Below are positions 1 to 6,013 of a stretch of DNA of 7,840 nucleotides, piece after piece. The stretch comes from Rhodoferax sp. (GTDB taxonomy: Bacteria; Pseudomonadota; Gammaproteobacteria; Burkholderiales; Burkholderiaceae_C), in the NCBI GenBank assembly GCA_029865675.1, contig JARXAU010000026.1, positions 1-7,840 of the forward strand. The letters run 5' to 3'. Below the pieces are notes generated by a model. That model worked only from the letters and a program-made list of their open reading frames with translations, ran no database searches and was not told the DNA's origin. The first letter of the stretch is position 1. The number at the start of each line of letters is the position of its first letter. A program made the position numbers and the translations under genes.

Positions 1-533
1 GTGGAGCGCTCGCCAGCATCGGCATGTTCAGCATTCTTAAAGGCACCTGGCTTGCCGTTTTCTTTGGGTTGTTTGTCAGTGTTTCGGCCACCCAGATGCT
101 ACGGAACAAGCCCCCCCTGCCCAGCCGCGACATGCCCGGACCTGGCGGTCAGGCCACCGCCGGGGGCCTGATCGGATTTCTTTCGGGTTTGGTGGGCGCC
201 GGTGGCGCCTTCATTAGCGTGCCGTTCATGGTTTCGCGCAATGTGCCCATGCGCAATGCAGTGGGCACCAGCGCGGCGCTGGGCTTCCCCATCGCGCTGG
301 CGAACACCGTTGGATACATCATTAGCGGCTCTGCGCTCACCGAACTCCCCGAGGGCGCGCTGGGTTATGTGTGGCTGCCCGCTCTGGGGGTGATCGGCGC
401 TTGTAGCGTGCTCACCGCACCCTGGGGCGCCGGCGTCGCCCACCGGGTGCCAGTGGCACAGCTCAAGCGTGTGTTTGCGGTGTTGTTGTATGGCCTGGCG
501 GGCTATATGTTGTGCAAGGGACTGATGGCCTGA
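1..533 (+). CDS. TauE/SafE family membrane permease, C-terminal part (5' end outside the window)
   Basis: This is the C-terminal part of a predicted inner-membrane anion or sulfite exporter-type permease. The reading frame is open from base 3, so the ATG at 24 is internal rather than the start; about 176 residues are present before the TGA at 531-533. Hydrophobic segments alternate with short loops. After a polar loop with PPLPSRDMPG, a second-half repeat begins with a glycine-rich helix containing GFLSGLVGAGGAFISVPFM, which is the hallmark of TauE/SafE proteins. Further helices follow to the end, including one near VWLPALGVIGACSVL. TauE/SafE members are linked to export of sulfite, sulfoacetate or other organic anions, but the substrate cannot be read from this sequence. 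The gene converges on phaB and is separated from it by a hairpin terminator. The family call is firm and the substrate unknown. Confidence 0.88.
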   Translation, partial: GALASIGMFSILKGTWLAVFFGLFVSVSATQMLRNKPPLPSRDMPGPGGQATAGGLIGFLSGLVGAGGAFISVPFMVSRNVPMRNAVGTSAALGFPIALANTVGYIISGSALTELPEGALGYVWLPALGVIGACSVLTAPWGAGVAHRVPVAQLKRVFAVLLYGLAGYMLCKGLMA

Positions 534-557
534 GACGACAAGCCCGCAAGGCGCACA

Positions 558-583
558 AAAAAACCCGCCTAGGCGGGTTTTTT
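558..583. terminator. bidirectional intrinsic terminator between the permease gene and phaB
   Basis: A perfect 26-base palindrome is centred on 570/571. The GC core is CCCGCCT/AGGCGGG, with a run of A on the left and a run of T on the right. Read on either strand it gives a strong GC hairpin followed by a U tract. It starts 25 bases after the permease stop and lies 35 bases beyond the phaB stop on the other strand. It can therefore end transcription from both converging units. The hairpin is seen directly; its activity is inferred from its form and position. Confidence 0.9.
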
Positions 584-617
584 GCGAGCGCCAGGGCGCT
601 AGAGCCAAAGCGCGGCC

Positions 618-1355
618 TCAGCCCATGTGCAAACCACCGTTGACCGAGAAGTCCGCGCCGGTGGCGTAGCCGCCTTCGTCCGAGGCCAGCCAGGCGATGA
701 TGGAAGCAATTTCGCTGGGTTCCCCCAAGCGCTTGACCGGCACGGTGGCCACGATCTTGGCCAGCACGTCTTCGCGGATGGCTTTGACCATGTCGGTGCC
801 GATGTAGCCGGGGCTCACGGTGTTCACCGTCACGCCCTTGGTGGCGAGTTCTTGCGCCAAGGCCATGGAGAAACCGTGCATGCCCGCTTTGGCCGCCGAG
901 TAGTTGGTTTGCCCAGCCTGGCCTTTTTCGCCATTGACTGACGAGATGTTGATGATGCGGCCCCAGCCTTTTTCCACCATGTCGGCCACCACTTGCTTGG
1001 TCACGTTGAACATGGAGTTGAGGTTGGTCTCAATCACCATGTCCCAGTCTTCGCGGCTCATTTTCAGGAACATGCGGTCGCGGGTGATGCCCGCGTTGTT
1101 CACCAGCACGTCAATGCTGCCGTGTTCGGCCTTGGTTTTCGTAAAGGCTTCGACGGTGGAATCCCAGTCGCCGACATTACCGGCTGAGGCGTAAAAGGTG
1201 TAACCCAGTGCCGCTTGTTCGCCAATCCACTTGACGTGGTCGCGCGTGGGGCCGCAACCGGCGATGACTTTGAAACCCTCTTTGTGCAGGCGCTGGCAAA
1301 TGGCGGTACCGATGCCGCCCATGCCACCGGTGACGTACGCTACTTTTTGACTCAT
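618..1355 (-). CDS. phaB: acetoacetyl-CoA reductase PhaB (NADPH-dependent, SDR family)
   Basis: Reduces acetoacetyl-CoA to (R)-3-hydroxybutyryl-CoA with NADPH, the second step of PHB synthesis, in the cytoplasm. The 245-residue product is one shorter than the R. eutropha enzyme. It has the Rossmann glycine motif TGGMGGIG (9-16), NNAG (86-89) and the SDR tetrad N111, S139, Y152, K156 (YSAAK). The C-terminus SVNGGLHMG is typical of PhaB and helps separate it from FabG. Residue 147 is Ala in GQAGQTNYS, where I recall Phe in R. eutropha. The ATG at 1353-1355 has a good ribosome binding site, AGGAGA, at 1361-1366 with a 5-base spacer. It is the third gene of the phaC-phaA-phaB operon, 46 bases after phaA, and is probably co-transcribed. 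Transcription likely ends at the hairpin at 558-583. Identity is very secure. Confidence 0.96.
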   Translation of the reverse strand: MSQKVAYVTGGMGGIGTAICQRLHKEGFKVIAGCGPTRDHVKWIGEQAALGYTFYASAGNVGDWDSTVEAFTKTKAEHGSIDVLVNNAGITRDRMFLKMSREDWDMVIETNLNSMFNVTKQVVADMVEKGWGRIINISSVNGEKGQAGQTNYSAAKAGMHGFSMALAQELATKGVTVNTVSPGYIGTDMVKAIREDVLAKIVATVPVKRLGEPSEIASIIAWLASDEGGYATGADFSVNGGLHMG

Positions 1356-1401
1356 GGTTGTCTCCTTTTTGGTTATTGACGGGCTACTGAATGGATGTGG
1401 T

Positions 1402-2580
1402 TTAGCGTTCGATGGTCAGAGCAACACCCATGCCGCCGCCTATGCACAGGCTGGCGATGCCGCGTTTGGCGTCGCGGCGCTGCATTTCGTGCAGCAGGGT
1501 GACCAAAATACGGCAGCCGGACGCACCAATGGGGTGACCGATGGCAATCGCGCCGCCGTTGACATTGACCTTGGACGTGTCCCAACCCATGGCCTGGTTG
1601 ACGGCGCAGGCCTGGGCGGCAAAGGCTTCGTTGATTTCCAGCAAATCGAGGTCTTGCGCCTTCCATCCGGCGCGGGCCAGGGCTTTTTGCGAGGCGGGAA
1701 CCGGGCCCATGCCCATCATGGCGGGGTCCAAGCCGCTGGTGGCAAAGCTGGCAATGCGGCCCAGCGGGGTCAGGCCCAAGGCGGCGGCTTTTTTGGCCGT
1801 CATCACCATCACGGCAGCCGCGCCGTCGTTGATGCCGGACGCATTGCCTGCGGTCACGCCACCGGCTTTGTCAAAAGCGGGGCGCAGACCGGCCAGGGCT
1901 TCGGCGTTGGACTTGCGGTTGATGAACTCGTCGGCCACAAAGACGATGGGGTCGCCCTTCTTTTGGGCGATGGAGAAGGGCACGATTTCGTCGACAAACT
2001 TGCCCGCGTCTTGCGCAGCAGCGGCTTTTTGCTGGCTGGCCAGGGCTAGGGCGTCTTGCATGTCGCGCGTGATGCCATGGGCCTTGGCCACGTTTTCGGC
2101 GGTAATGCCCATGTGGTACTGGTTGTAGACGTCCCACAGGCCGTCCACGATCATGGAGTCCACCATATTCCAGTTGCCCATGCGCTGGCCCTCGCGGCTG
2201 CCCAGCAGCACATGGGGCGAGGCGCTCATGTTTTCTTGGCCGCCAGCGATCACGATCTCGCTGTCTCCATAGGCCACGGCCTGGGCGGCCAGCATGACGG
2301 CCTTGAGGCCTGAGCCGCAGACCGCGTTGATGGTAAGCGCCGGGGTTTCTTTGGCCACGCCGCTCTTGATGAGCGACTGGCGCGCTGGGTTTTGACCCGA
2401 GCCCGCTGCCAGCACCTGGCCCAGGATGACCTCACCAATCTGGTCGGCGCCCAGCCCGGTGCGCTCCAGCAGGTTTTTGATGACCGCTGCACCCAACTCA
2501 GGTGCGGGTACTTTGGCCAAGCTGCCACCAAATTTGCCGACGGCGGTCCGGGTGGCCGCGACGATCACGATGTCTTCCAT
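1402..2580 (-). CDS. phaA: acetyl-CoA C-acetyltransferase (beta-ketothiolase) PhaA
   Basis: Condenses two acetyl-CoA to acetoacetyl-CoA, the first step of PHB synthesis, in the cytoplasm. The 392-residue product is full length for biosynthetic thiolases. The acyl-accepting cysteine is C88 in NAVCGSGLKAV. The late motifs are NEAFAAQ, then H349 in GGAIAIGHPIGASG, then the proton-donating C379 in CIGGGMGVAL. The sequence PHVLLGSREGQRMG and the stretch VDGLWDVYNQYHMGITAEN are characteristic of PhaA-type enzymes rather than degradative FadA thiolases. The ATG at 2578-2580 is preceded by GGAG at 2588-2591 with a 7-base spacer. It sits between phaC (67 bases upstream) and phaB (46 bases downstream) on the same strand, the classic PHB operon order. 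The motifs and context make the call secure. Confidence 0.96.
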   Translation of the reverse strand: MEDIVIVAATRTAVGKFGGSLAKVPAPELGAAVIKNLLERTGLGADQIGEVILGQVLAAGSGQNPARQSLIKSGVAKETPALTINAVCGSGLKAVMLAAQAVAYGDSEIVIAGGQENMSASPHVLLGSREGQRMGNWNMVDSMIVDGLWDVYNQYHMGITAENVAKAHGITRDMQDALALASQQKAAAAQDAGKFVDEIVPFSIAQKKGDPIVFVADEFINRKSNAEALAGLRPAFDKAGGVTAGNASGINDGAAAVMVMTAKKAAALGLTPLGRIASFATSGLDPAMMGMGPVPASQKALARAGWKAQDLDLLEINEAFAAQACAVNQAMGWDTSKVNVNGGAIAIGHPIGASGCRILVTLLHEMQRRDAKRGIASLCIGGGMGVALTIER

Positions 2581-2628
2581 GTGAGAGCTCCAGGTGTTTT
2601 ATAAGTTAGATTAAAGAGTAGGAATGAT

Positions 2629-2653
2629 GCCTGAGCTGAAAGCCAGTTCAGGC
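2629..2653. other. imperfect stem-loop spanning the phaC stop codon
   Basis: Two 10-base arms, 2629-2638 and 2644-2653, are complementary except at one position and enclose a 5-base loop. The second arm contains the phaC stop codon (2648-2650). In the phaCAB transcript this gives nine pairs plus an A-C mismatch. It is followed by a mixed sequence without a U tract, so it does not look like an intrinsic terminator. It could stabilise or mark processing of the phaC 3' end, or be chance. The structure is seen; a role is only inferred. Confidence 0.35.
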
Positions 2654-4372
2654 CTTGGCGAGTACGTAATTACCCGGTGCTGGCATGGTGGGCTTGTACT
2701 TGCCGCGACCGTAGCGTTTAGGTGCGGCAATCTGCGCGCCCGCATGGGTTTTAAGCCAGTGTGACCAATCGGTCCACCAACTGCCCGGATGCTCGGTCGC
2801 ACCTTCGAGCCAAGCCGCTTGGGTGCCGGGCAGCTTGCCATCGGCGCGAATCCAGTGGCTGCGCTTGTTTTTGGCTGGCGGATTGATCACGCCGGCAATA
2901 TGCCCAGAGGCCCCCATTACAAAACGCTTCTCGCCTGGAAGCACCTGAGTGGAAGCATACGCACCGCCAATGGGCACGATATGGTCCTCACGCGAGCCAT
3001 AAACGTAGACTGGCAAGTCGAGCTGGCGCAGGTCGATTTTCTCACCGCAAGTGCTAGCCGCACCGGGCTTGATCAGCTTGTTTTCCAGGTAGGTGTTGCG
3101 CAGGTACCAAGCGTAAAAGGGGCCCGGCAAGTTGGTGGCGTCAGAGTTCCAGTACAGCAAGTCAAAGGGCGGCGGTGTTTCACCTTTGAGGTAGTTGCCC
3201 ACCACGTAGTTCCACACCAAGTCGTTGGGGCGCAAAAAGCTGAAGGTAGATGCCAAGTCGCGGCCCTTCATCAGACCGCCCAGGCCCATCTCCTTTTCCC
3301 GCAACTGTACAAATGCCTCATCTATGAACACGTCCAGAATTCCGCTGTCCTCAAAATCAAGCAGCGTCGTGAGCAAGGTTGCGCTAGCAACCGGTTTTTG
3401 CCCCCGCGCCGCCAAGACCGCCAACGCGGTGGTCAGCAAGGTGCCACCTACGCAAAAGCCCAGGGCGTTGATCGCGTGATCAGTACCTGGCTTGCCCACA
3501 ATTTCGCTGGTGACGGCGATGGCCTGGATCACGGCGTGTTCAATATAGTCATCCCAGGTTTTAGTAGCTAGCAACTGGTTCGGGTTGCGCCAGCTGATGA
3601 CGAAGGTGCGGTGGCCTTGGGCGACGGCATGGCGAATGAGTGAATTGTCGGGCTGCAAGTCCAGGATGTAGAACTTGTTAATGCAAGGCGGCACCAACAA
3701 AAATGGTTTCTCAAACACCTTTTCAGTCAACGGCTTGTATTCGAGCAACTGGAACAGCTCGTGCTCGAATACCACGGCACCTTCGGTGGTGGCGACGTTT
3801 TTCCCCACGGTGAACAAACTCTCATCGGTCATGGAAACATAACCCTGGCGCGCGTCGTGCAGCAGGTTTTGGATTCCCTTGGCGATGCTTTCGCCTTGGG
3901 TCTCAATCGCTTTTTGCTGCGCCTCCACGTTGAATGCCAAAAAATTGCTGGGCGCCGCTGCAGCCAAGCCTTGCTCTACCGCAAAGCGCAAACGGTTGCG
4001 GGTTTTGGTGTCGGCTTCCACCGCATCGGTAAGTCCCAGCAGTGTGCGGCTGTTGAGCAAATACAGCGCTGCATTGATGGCGGCCAACGGGTTGCTGGCC
4101 CAGGCGGCGCCAGAGAAACGCTTGTCGTGGGTGGCTGGGGCTTGAACCATCGCGCCCTGGGTCATTAGTTGGGCTGCGTCTTCGAGGTATTGCCGCTGCA
4201 ATACCTGGAGCTTTTCAGGAGAAAAGTGCAGGTTTACGGCGGCTTCCGGAGCCGTGCTCGCAGCGGGGTTGATGTTTTGGAAACTGGCCAACGCCTGGGC
4301 CCAACTGTCGTTTAAGGCGGTCTGGAACTGCGCTGCTGCATGGGTCCAAAGGTTTTGACTGGCTTGTTCCAC
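2648..4372 (-). CDS. phaC: class I poly(3-hydroxyalkanoate) synthase PhaC
   Basis: Polymerises (R)-3-hydroxyacyl-CoA, mainly 3-hydroxybutyryl-CoA, into PHB at the granule surface. With the chosen GTG start the protein has 574 residues, close to the 589 of R. eutropha PhaC1. The N-terminal half is the PhaC N domain; the catalytic half is an alpha/beta hydrolase. The lipase-like box GFCVGG carries the nucleophile C307. D463 in GSREDHIVP and H491 in GASGHIAG complete the triad, and the conserved LYWNSD also appears. GTG at 4370-4372 is preferred because AGGAGA lies just upstream at 4377-4382, much like the phaB site. The longer in-frame starts, ATG 4393 and GTG 4402 (584 residues), lack a Shine-Dalgarno sequence and would add only a proline-rich decapeptide or shorter. 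It is the first gene of the operon with phaA and phaB, divergent from a small membrane protein gene. Length and operon without phaE indicate class I. Confidence 0.96.
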   Translation of the reverse strand: MEQASQNLWTHAAAQFQTALNDSWAQALASFQNINPAASTAPEAAVNLHFSPEKLQVLQRQYLEDAAQLMTQGAMVQAPATHDKRFSGAAWASNPLAAINAALYLLNSRTLLGLTDAVEADTKTRNRLRFAVEQGLAAAAPSNFLAFNVEAQQKAIETQGESIAKGIQNLLHDARQGYVSMTDESLFTVGKNVATTEGAVVFEHELFQLLEYKPLTEKVFEKPFLLVPPCINKFYILDLQPDNSLIRHAVAQGHRTFVISWRNPNQLLATKTWDDYIEHAVIQAIAVTSEIVGKPGTDHAINALGFCVGGTLLTTALAVLAARGQKPVASATLLTTLLDFEDSGILDVFIDEAFVQLREKEMGLGGLMKGRDLASTFSFLRPNDLVWNYVVGNYLKGETPPPFDLLYWNSDATNLPGPFYAWYLRNTYLENKLIKPGAASTCGEKIDLRQLDLPVYVYGSREDHIVPIGGAYASTQVLPGEKRFVMGASGHIAGVINPPAKNKRSHWIRADGKLPGTQAAWLEGATEHPGSWWTDWSHWLKTHAGAQIAAPKRYGRGKYKPTMPAPGNYVLAKA

Positions 4373-4376
4373 GGTG

Positions 4377-4382
4377 TCTCCT
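4377..4382 (-). promoter_or_regulatory. phaC ribosome binding site (decides the GTG start)
   Basis: On the minus strand this reads AGGAGA and lies 4 bases before the GTG at 4370-4372. It closely matches the phaB site (AGGAGA, 5 bases before ATG). The in-frame ATG at 4391-4393 and GTG at 4400-4402 lie upstream of it and have no comparable purine-rich site, so this element argues for the shorter phaC product. Confidence 0.7.
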
Positions 4383-4499
4383 GGTTGGGGCATGGGCTGC
4401 ACTCAGCGGGGTATTGCTTTAGTATCTTAGCCTTGTGCCTCCGTTTTTCCGACAGAACGCGCAGGACCGGCAAAACAAAACCACTACCCCACACCGACG
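4383..4499. promoter_or_regulatory. divergent intergenic region upstream of phaC and the small membrane protein gene
   Basis: This region must hold the promoter of the phaCAB operon on the minus strand and probably that of the small gene on the plus strand. The best minus-strand -10 candidate is TAAGAT at 4424-4429, but the hexamer 17 bases further upstream matches TTGACA poorly, so no promoter is firmly assigned. A short inverted repeat GCTG-N4-CAGC lies at 4397-4408 in the phaC leader. I see no terminator or recognisable operator. Confidence 0.4.
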
Positions 4500-4808
4500 A
4501 TGTACCTGATTCCTATTGCTTGGTTGTACGTGACCCTGATGATGGCCGTGGCCGAAGCCACCAATAGCAACGGTACTTTGCTCGGCGGCTTGGTAACCTT
4601 TGTACTTTATGGCCTTCTCCCCATTGGGCTTTTGATGTACTTCATCGGTACACCAGCGCGCAAGAGGGCGCGGCTGGCGGCCCAGGCGCGGGAAGATCAA
4701 GCGCAGGCGCAAGCCGCGCACGCCGCCCAAGCCGCTTCTTCAGGCCAGCCAGATGCCAGCAGCAAAGCGACCGCTGACCCGGTCGCGCCGGTGCGAAAAG
4801 AACCGTAG
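4500..4808 (+). CDS. small two-helix membrane protein of unknown function
   Basis: A 102-residue predicted inner-membrane protein that I cannot name. Two hydrophobic segments are visible, roughly residues 3-20 and 28-49, separated by a short polar loop (EATNSNGT). A basic stretch, KRARLAAQAR, follows at once and should stay in the cytoplasm. The remaining tail, about 45 residues, is rich in Ala, Gln and Ser and looks disordered. The ATG at 4500 is the first possible start after an in-frame stop at 4428-4430. It has no Shine-Dalgarno sequence within normal distance, so translation may be weak. The gene is divergent from phaC and its last 69 bases overlap pgeF on the opposite strand. Similar short hypothetical proteins are common in Burkholderiales (general recollection). 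Coding status is likely because of the coherent helix-basic-tail pattern; function is unknown. Confidence 0.72.
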   Translation: MYLIPIAWLYVTLMMAVAEATNSNGTLLGGLVTFVLYGLLPIGLLMYFIGTPARKRARLAAQAREDQAQAQAAHAAQAASSGQPDASSKATADPVAPVRKEP

Positions 4809-5561
4809 CGGGTTGCCCACCGTGCACCAGAGCGCGCTGCTGTCGTTGCCATAAATTCCGGTAACGCCGGCGGCTTCCAGGCGCTGGCGGGCAAGCAGCG
4901 CCAAGTCAGCCAACCACTTGTCCGACCCGTGGGGCACAAAGGCGTTTTGCCCTGGTAGTCCATGCGGAAAAAATGCGTCACGCACCTCGCGACCCACTTC
5001 AAAAGCCTTGGGACCTATGCAGGGACCAAGCCAGACCATCCAGCGAACAGGTGCTACGCCAAGTGCCGCCTGCGCATGAAGAAAGCTTTCGATCACACCG
5101 GGTTGCCGCTCTGACGTGGTGCTTGAAGCGCCAGCCAAGCCGCGCCAGCCCGCGTGCAAAGCGGCTACTCGGCTGCCATCGGTGGTGCACAGCAGAATCG
5201 GCAAGCAATCGGCCACCATGACCGTGCAGGCCAGGTTCCTGACCTGGGTCCAGCTGCCATCGGCGCAGCCGCCGTCAATGCTTTGCTCAGAAAGCTCAAC
5301 CACCTCCGCCCCATGCACTTGGCTCAAAAACACCGACGGAACCCCTAGGGTTTGCTGAAGATGCCGTCTGTTTGCGGCAACAGCCTCGGGCTGGTCGCCC
5401 ACATGGCTGCCCAGGTTCATGCTGTGGTGGGGCGCACTGGACACGCCCCCATCACGGCTGGTACAAAAAGCGTGCACGCCGCTTGGTACCGGCCATTGGG
5501 GCCGCTGCCAACCGGCCGGCCACACTGCAGTAATGGGGAGGTCGGGGGCGGAGGAATTCAT
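4740..5561 (-). CDS. pgeF: peptidoglycan editing factor PgeF (YfiH / DUF152 laccase-domain family)
   Basis: Member of the YfiH/DUF152 family, formerly called polyphenol oxidase or laccase-domain protein. In E. coli, PgeF prevents L-Ser being built into peptidoglycan in place of L-Ala; related enzymes have purine nucleoside phosphorylase and adenosine deaminase activity. Metal-site residues are present: H83 in SQVHGAEVVEL, C119 in VADCLPILL and H136 in ALHAGWRGLAG. The family segments GPCIGPKAFEVG and the C-terminal FFSHRRD with GR are also present. From the ATG at 5559-5561 the product has 273 residues, normal for the family. The start is uncertain: ATG 5573 gives four more residues, and neither has a good Shine-Dalgarno. 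The frame stays open to 5762, but that extension would cover the divergent ABM gene and has no family resemblance. The 3' end overlaps the small membrane gene by 69 bases. Confidence 0.92.
   Translation of the reverse strand: MNSSAPDLPITAVWPAGWQRPQWPVPSGVHAFCTSRDGGVSSAPHHSMNLGSHVGDQPEAVAANRRHLQQTLGVPSVFLSQVHGAEVVELSEQSIDGGCADGSWTQVRNLACTVMVADCLPILLCTTDGSRVAALHAGWRGLAGASSTTSERQPGVIESFLHAQAALGVAPVRWMVWLGPCIGPKAFEVGREVRDAFFPHGLPGQNAFVPHGSDKWLADLALLARQRLEAAGVTGIYGNDSSALWCTVGNPLRFFSHRRDRVSGRFAAGIWLA
4767..4786. other. GC-rich stem-loop inside the convergent 3' overlap
   Basis: A perfect 7-base inverted repeat (GCGACCG / CGGTCGC) encloses a 6-base loop within the region where the small membrane gene and pgeF overlap tail to tail. 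No T tract follows on either strand, so it is not a standard intrinsic terminator. It is the only hairpin I see near the meeting point of the two transcripts. Both strands are coding here, so it may be chance in GC-rich sequence. Confidence 0.3.
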
Positions 5562-5683
5562 GGCAAGAAGCATACGCGCTGCGTGGTCTGCGTTGTACCG
5601 CACAGGCCAGTAACATCGGCCTCCTAAGTTCCGCCATTCCCCTCTCTTTTTCACCTCACCTCGATATCCCTTGGAGCCCCACC
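5562..5683. promoter_or_regulatory. divergent intergenic region between pgeF and the ABM-domain gene
   Basis: About 120 bases should carry the promoters for both divergent units. A strong AGGAGG lies on the minus strand at 5620-5625 but is far from any in-frame pgeF start. On the plus strand GGAG at 5673-5676 serves the ABM gene. I could not pick out convincing -35/-10 pairs on either strand, nor a palindromic operator. Confidence 0.35.
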
Positions 5684-5986
5684 ATGATTCTTGAGATCGC
5701 CGACATTCATATCCACCCTGGCCAGAATGCAGCGTTTGAAGCGGCCATCGCCAAGGGCGCAAACGAGGTCATTGCCCATGCCAAGGGATGCAAGGGCTTC
5801 AAGGTCAACCGCAGCATCGAGAGCCCCGAGCGCTACGTGCTGCAGGTTTTTTGGGAAACCCTGGAAGACCACACCGTGGGCTTTCGCGGCTCTGCGGCTT
5901 TTCCTGCCTGGCGCGCTGTGGTGGGGCCGTTTTTTGCGGAGCCCCCGCTAGTCGAGCACTTTGACTTGGTGTTGGAATCGGCCTGA
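5684..5986 (+). CDS. ABM-domain (antibiotic biosynthesis monooxygenase-like) protein
   Basis: A 100-residue protein forming a single ABM domain (dimeric ferredoxin-like alpha/beta barrel). It starts with a strand MILEIADIHIHPGQ, then a helix, FEAAIAKGANEVIA. A GCKGFKVNRSIESPERYVLQVFWET strand pair follows, then EDHTVGFRGS with H63, and a last strand, LVEHFDLVLE. This order is the usual ABM pattern; most members are cofactor-free quinol monooxygenases, heme-degrading enzymes or uncharacterised. It lacks an obvious heme-degrading (IsdG) signature that I can point to, so the substrate is open. The ATG at 5684 has GGAG 7 bases upstream. The stop is 27 bases before the likely start of the FAH-family gene, so the two probably share a transcript. 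Domain call is good; function is inferred only at family level. Confidence 0.85.
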   Translation: MILEIADIHIHPGQNAAFEAAIAKGANEVIAHAKGCKGFKVNRSIESPERYVLQVFWETLEDHTVGFRGSAAFPAWRAVVGPFFAEPPLVEHFDLVLESA

Positions 5987-6013
5987 TTGCAAGCCATCGC
6001 ATCGGCCAAGCCC

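Noticed and set aside
1354..2128. Long plus-strand open frames opposite phaA and its junction with phaB
   Set aside because: They are antisense to a thiolase with all catalytic motifs intact; their Gly/His/Ala-rich translations look like shadow frames of GC-rich coding DNA.
2789..3571. 260-codon plus-strand frame opposite phaC
   Set aside because: The phaC frame on the other strand is full length and motif-complete; this translation shows no domain-like pattern.
4397..4408. GCTG-N4-CAGC inverted repeat as a PhaR-type operator before phaC
   Set aside because: It is very short, does not match a PhaR site I can state with certainty, and such repeats are frequent in GC-rich DNA.
5452..5616. 55-codon minus-strand frame behind the AGGAGG at 5620-5625 as a separate gene
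   Set aside because: Most of it runs out of frame through the conserved start of pgeF and its Arg-rich translation is not convincing. The ribosome site is kept only as a finding.
5562..5762. N-terminal extension of pgeF to the ATG at 5762
   Set aside because: It would overlap the divergent ABM gene by 79 bases and adds 67 residues (Arg/Gly/Trp-rich) unlike PgeF proteins.
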